Source: Campylobacteraceae bacterium
GTDB lineage: Bacteria; Campylobacterota; Campylobacteria; Campylobacterales; Arcobacteraceae
Direction of reading: 5' to 3'
Assembly (NCBI GenBank): GCA_013215915.1
Contig: JABSON010000009.1
Location: 1-32,084, forward strand
DNA length: 32,084 nt
A model generated the notes under the pieces. The model was given only the letters and a program-made list of their open reading frames with translations, searched no databases and was not told where the DNA came from. How positions within the stretch are numbered: position 1 is the first letter of the stretch; each line of letters begins with the position of its first letter. Below, one piece after another: positions 28,015 to 32,084 of this stretch. The position numbers and the translations under genes are program-made.

Positions 28015-31000
28015 TTATATCTCAATATCAAAATCTTCACTATCAATACAATATTTACCTTTTTTCTTAAAAGGTGCTTTCTTTTCTTTTTTAATATTTA
28101 TCATTGCTTCTCTCGTAATTATCTTCGCCATTTTTAAGTTGGGATGAACATATCTATTCATTAGCATGAATATATCTATAGACTTTTGAGCATAATAATT
28201 AGCTTTATGACATTCTTTAGTTTCCATATATATCATGGAAATATTATAATAGGTGTTTGCAACTTCAGGATGATTTTCATTAAATAGTGATAGTTTTATT
28301 TCTAAAGATTTTTTAATATTAAGTAAAGCTCCTTCTTTTTGATTCATAAAAATGAATACAACTGCTAGATTATCATAAACTATTGCAATCTCTTGATTAT
28401 GTTCATTATCTAATGTTTTATTAATATTTAATGATTTATTCAAGTATACTAAAGATTTGGAAAACTCTTTTTTTGTCTTATATATCATACCTAAATTATT
28501 ATAACAAATGGCGAGGTCCAAAGATTCTTTTCCCTGATCCTTTTCTAATAGCTCAATTGCTTTTGTTTGAAAAGATATAGAACTACTTAAATTATTCAAT
28601 TTGTGATATATATTAGAAATATTACCATACATCACTCCTATATCAGTGAAGTTATCAATATAGTTAGTTTCCAATATTATTAATGACTTTTCATACATTT
28701 GTAATGCTTTTTGATTTCTACCTAATTTATCATGCATTAGTGCTATATTGTTACAAGACATTAAAGACAATTCTTGTTTTTCGTCAAAAATTTCTAGTGC
28801 TATTGAATAAGCCAACTCAAAACTTTCTAGTGCTTGGACATATTTTCCAATATAGTTATATACATCTCCTATGGAATTATAAAATTCAATAACAAGTTCA
28901 TTTTTAACATTCAATTGCTTAAGTACACGAATTATTGAATTAAAATAAATTGAATGATCTTGTTTATATTCTGTGATATTATCTTCAAGGATACTATTAT
29001 ATGTCAATATCATATTCTTAATTTCAGTAAACTTTGGAAGGTGATTATTTAGAATATATTCCTTTATAATCTGATGAAGTTTATAATATGTCCCATGTCT
29101 AATTAACCATCCTCTACTAACTAAGAAATTCAATCTACCAGTTAATTGAACTTCTTCTAAGATTTTTTCTAAAAAAGAAACATCTATTTCAATAGAAGGA
29201 AAAATGGAAAGTTTTTTTAATAATAATTCATATGGTTTTTCAATTTTTTGCATTGCAAAAAGTTCTTTTAGCATATGGTTTAAATTAGCTTCATAACCAT
29301 TTTCCTCATCAATGAATTTTATTTCAGATAATTTACCATTTCCAAACATTTCAATAATACCTTCTAGCGAATACCCTTCACTATTAATAGTTTTTGTAAT
29401 TAATTCAATAAACAAAGGATGATAGTCAATAAATTCAAGAATTGTTTGTATACTCTGGATATCATCACTTTGAAAGTATTCAAGAAAAAGGTTTTGTGCC
29501 ACAGATGATGATAGCGTACCTAATGGATAGTTTTGAATAGAACTTATTTTCATCCTTGATGTAAAAATAATTTTATATCCATAATCTTTTAAATCTAAAA
29601 TAGAATTAAAATCATCTTTTATTATTTCTGAATATCTTAAATCATCTATAACTAATAACTTGTCTCCCTCTAATTTCATAAGTTTTTCTATTGCTTCATT
29701 AAATGTATTTACAACGGTATTTCCTTTTAATTCTAAAGAATCTCTTAATTTTGCAATAAAATTAGATTTTATATTATCTTCAACTACTATATAACCAACA
29801 TATTTATATTTTTCTTTATTTAATGATAAATAATTGCTTACTAATGAAGATTTACCTATACCTCCAATACCATGTATTAGTAGAAGATTAGAGTTAAGAA
29901 AAACTTTATCTATTTCATCCATATCATTATTTCTTCCTTGAAAGAACTTACTATTCATCCCAAGCTTTTTTGTTAAAGGAATAGTCACTTTATCTTTTAA
30001 ATTAACAATTTTTTTAGTAAGAGGTCTAAATTTAATTATAATTTTAAGATGAGTTTTTTCATCTAAAAACTGAATAAAATCATTTCCAAATTCATGCCTA
30101 TATTCCCTAATACAATCAAACCCTCTTCCTAAAATTTCCGCGACTCCTAATGACGTAGCAAAATCACCCATTTGAGCATCTCTTAAATATGAAAAATCAT
30201 TATTTGCATTATTTAACATATTTTCTAAAGAACCTAAAAAATTTCCTGGGCTTGTTATTTCAAGTTGTTCTTTGTGTGTTGAAACAATTACTTTAACAGG
30301 TGTATTACATTCTTGATCATCATAACATCTATGAGTAAGTGCATTAGAAAGTAGTTCTCGAACTATAATTTTAGGAATAACATAATCATCTTCACGAAGT
30401 CCACTTACTAAGAAGTTAGAATAAGTATCTAATTTTGATAAGACATATGTAAGACTTTTATTTAAAAGAGTGGATAATGGACCATAAATATCCTCTCTAT
30501 GGTCTTTATTTAATGAAGCAACCACAAAAGACTGAGGAATACGTCTATCTGGTCTTTCTGAAAAATTTATTATAACTGAATTAATAAGTTTATTATGTTT
30601 CATAAATCCTAGTTCTTTTAGAATATTTTTTTTTGTTTGATTTGAATCTATTTCAATTTTATTATGATAAATATATTTTTCAACTAAATCCCAATTTAAA
30701 TCGTCAATCATTGCTACATCATTTAACTTTTGGGTAAAGGTACAGTTCTTATAATTTATAACTTCAATGTCTGATAATCTATTTTCCTCTATTATCTGTT
30801 GATTTTTTTGTGTATTTTCTTTAATAGAATCTTTTGTTATATTTTTTGAAATCCATATGTTTTCTGATGAATTAGATATTTTATGTTTGGGAGTCTGCTG
30901 TTTATAGTGATCATTATTTTTAGCAACATATTCGATTATATCGGGAATTGAAATTAGGTTATTAAGTGTTTTTTCTCCTTTGTTTCCTGTTTCAATGCAT

Positions 31001-31518
31001 TCGCATAAAAGTTCAGTAAATACACTAAATGTTTTACTTTTATTTTCATGACTATATTCTTCTTCAGTAGACGAAGTTAATATTGCGATTCCTTCAGGTA
31101 AGTTTTCATGAAGAATAAGTTTATTATTACTTTTTGCTACTTCTCCACTAAAGCATGCATCAATAATTATAATTGCATTATTTATTCGTTTACCTCTTAA
31201 TATTGTATGAAAAGTTTCAAAGAAATAAGACTCCTCTCCAAATTTAAGATAATATTGTGTACCATCAATCTCACCATGACCACTAAAATAGAATATAAAT
31301 TGATCAGAAGGACTTAATTTTTTTAATAATTTATTTAAAATAGATGTAAATTCCTCTTCACTATCTACAGATAAATGTTTTTCAGATAAAGTTTCACAGC
31401 AATTACCTATCTCTTTATTAATCATTGCTTTAAATATTCTATTTACATCTGATTGACCAGCCTCTAGTACTTTAGTTGAATCATATCCATTAATAAAAAG
31501 TCCAATTCTTTTAGACAC
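28015..31518 (-). CDS. caspase-like peptidase (C14) - HATPase_c_4 - NB-ARC/STAND NTPase - TPR protein
   Basis: Caspase His/Cys motifs FYFSGHGE and IIDACFSGE; HATPase motif IIVRELLSNALTHRCYDD...LEITSPGNF; Walker A LIHGIGGIGKSSL, Walker B KLLVIDD, IIFTSR; C-terminal kinesin-light-chain-type TPRs. Confidence 0.92.
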   Translation of the reverse strand: MSKRIGLFINGYDSTKVLEAGQSDVNRIFKAMINKEIGNCCETLSEKHLSVDSEEEFTSILNKLLKKLSPSDQFIFYFSGHGEIDGTQYYLKFGEESYFFETFHTILRGKRINNAIIIIDACFSGEVAKSNNKLILHENLPEGIAILTSSTEEEYSHENKSKTFSVFTELLCECIETGNKGEKTLNNLISIPDIIEYVAKNNDHYKQQTPKHKISNSSENIWISKNITKDSIKENTQKNQQIIEENRLSDIEVINYKNCTFTQKLNDVAMIDDLNWDLVEKYIYHNKIEIDSNQTKKNILKELGFMKHNKLINSVIINFSERPDRRIPQSFVVASLNKDHREDIYGPLSTLLNKSLTYVLSKLDTYSNFLVSGLREDDYVIPKIIVRELLSNALTHRCYDDQECNTPVKVIVSTHKEQLEITSPGNFLGSLENMLNNANNDFSYLRDAQMGDFATSLGVAEILGRGFDCIREYRHEFGNDFIQFLDEKTHLKIIIKFRPLTKKIVNLKDKVTIPLTKKLGMNSKFFQGRNNDMDEIDKVFLNSNLLLIHGIGGIGKSSLVSNYLSLNKEKYKYVGYIVVEDNIKSNFIAKLRDSLELKGNTVVNTFNEAIEKLMKLEGDKLLVIDDLRYSEIIKDDFNSILDLKDYGYKIIFTSRMKISSIQNYPLGTLSSSVAQNLFLEYFQSDDIQSIQTILEFIDYHPLFIELITKTINSEGYSLEGIIEMFGNGKLSEIKFIDEENGYEANLNHMLKELFAMQKIEKPYELLLKKLSIFPSIEIDVSFLEKILEEVQLTGRLNFLVSRGWLIRHGTYYKLHQIIKEYILNNHLPKFTEIKNMILTYNSILEDNITEYKQDHSIYFNSIIRVLKQLNVKNELVIEFYNSIGDVYNYIGKYVQALESFELAYSIALEIFDEKQELSLMSCNNIALMHDKLGRNQKALQMYEKSLIILETNYIDNFTDIGVMYGNISNIYHKLNNLSSSISFQTKAIELLEKDQGKESLDLAICYNNLGMIYKTKKEFSKSLVYLNKSLNINKTLDNEHNQEIAIVYDNLAVVFIFMNQKEGALLNIKKSLEIKLSLFNENHPEVANTYYNISMIYMETKECHKANYYAQKSIDIFMLMNRYVHPNLKMAKIITREAMINIKKEKKAPFKKKGKYCIDSEDFDIEI

Positions 31519-31519
31519 T

Positions 31520-31849
31520 TTAGTTAATCTCTATTCTTGTTATTGGTTTATCATATTTTTCCATAATTTCAGTAAATTCTGATTCTGTTAACTCATTTAT
31601 ACTTCCTGTGATATTACCATCAGTAATACTTATCGTGTATCTTTTAGGTCTTACCCAGTTCATTAAATCTTTAACTATTGGATATGCAAGTGCTGCTATT
31701 GCAATGCTGATTGCAAGGTCAGCTTTTGCTCCATCTATTGATTTTCTATTAATAATAGTATTGTGACCTTTTTGATTAAGATAGTTAGATAGATCTTTAG
31801 TTGCAAGTGAATCTTTAATCTCATTATCAAAAATATTTATTTTTATCAT
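31520..31849 (-). CDS. small EACC1-like accessory protein
   Basis: 109 aa; DLSNYLNQKGHNTIIN..., small hydrophobic segment ADLAISIAIAALAYPIVKDLMNWVRPKRYTISITDGNITGSINELTESEFTEIM; ends 1 nt before the caspase-STAND ORF. Confidence 0.65.
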   Translation of the reverse strand: MIKINIFDNEIKDSLATKDLSNYLNQKGHNTIINRKSIDGAKADLAISIAIAALAYPIVKDLMNWVRPKRYTISITDGNITGSINELTESEFTEIMEKYDKPITRIEIN

Positions 31850-31960
31850 GTTCTACCTTTAATTTATTATTAAAAAATAATTTTTTAGGAATTATATCGA
31901 ATAAATAATTAATATAGTAAATAAAAAGAAAATAGCTTTTAATTAATTTTTACATATAAA

Positions 31961-32084
31961 TTAAATACTTTTAACACCCATAAATAATCCTTTCATGTCT
32001 TTTTTATATGAAGAGCGATTATAAAATCTTGGGATAGTCACCACCTTAAAATAAATTAAAATCTTACAATTTACAATTAGGATT
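31961..32084 (-). CDS. C-terminal fragment of an unidentified protein (truncated by window edge)
   Basis: Minus frame open from window edge: ILIVNCKILIYFKVVTIPRFYNRSSYKKDMKGLFMGVKSI*. Confidence 0.35.
   Translation of the reverse strand, partial: ILIVNCKILIYFKVVTIPRFYNRSSYKKDMKGLFMGVKSI

Noticed and set aside
1-32084. Integron integrase, tRNA or rRNA genes
   Set aside because: No ORF with tyrosine recombinase motifs and no recognisable tRNA/rRNA sequence seen in this window

Overview
AT-rich window, probably from a Campylobacterota (Arcobacter-like) genome; that assignment is inferred from codon and protein flavour only. About 5-28 kb looks like a degenerating cassette array of a sedentary chromosomal integron, read on the minus strand. 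Small minus-strand genes (six GNAT acetyltransferases, ClbS/DfsB-like, LprI/DUF1311-like, AIG2/GGCT-like, CHMI-like, lipoproteins) are separated by imperfect dyads with RYYYAAC...GTTRRRY-like ends (ACATAAC/ATATAAC ... GTTATGT/GTTATAT). These dyads are attC-like sites of several families, some of gammaproteobacterial/Vibrio type. No integron integrase is visible. The array also contains three decayed toxin-antitoxin pairs (BrnT/BrnA, MazE/MazF, RelE-ParE/antitoxin) and IS3, IS256 and IS4-like remnants. Two systems stand out. (1) 28.0-31.85 kb, minus strand: a small EACC1-like protein plus an 1167-aa caspase - HATPase - NB-ARC/STAND - TPR protein, a probable anti-phage/abortive conflict system, followed by a short attC-like hairpin, so possibly cassette cargo. 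(2) 8.9-12.8 kb, plus strand: a tightly coupled pair of a 917-aa uncharacterised protein and a 369-aa protein with a central hydrophobic hairpin resembling alpha-pore-forming toxins. All calls come from reading the sequence; no database search was run.
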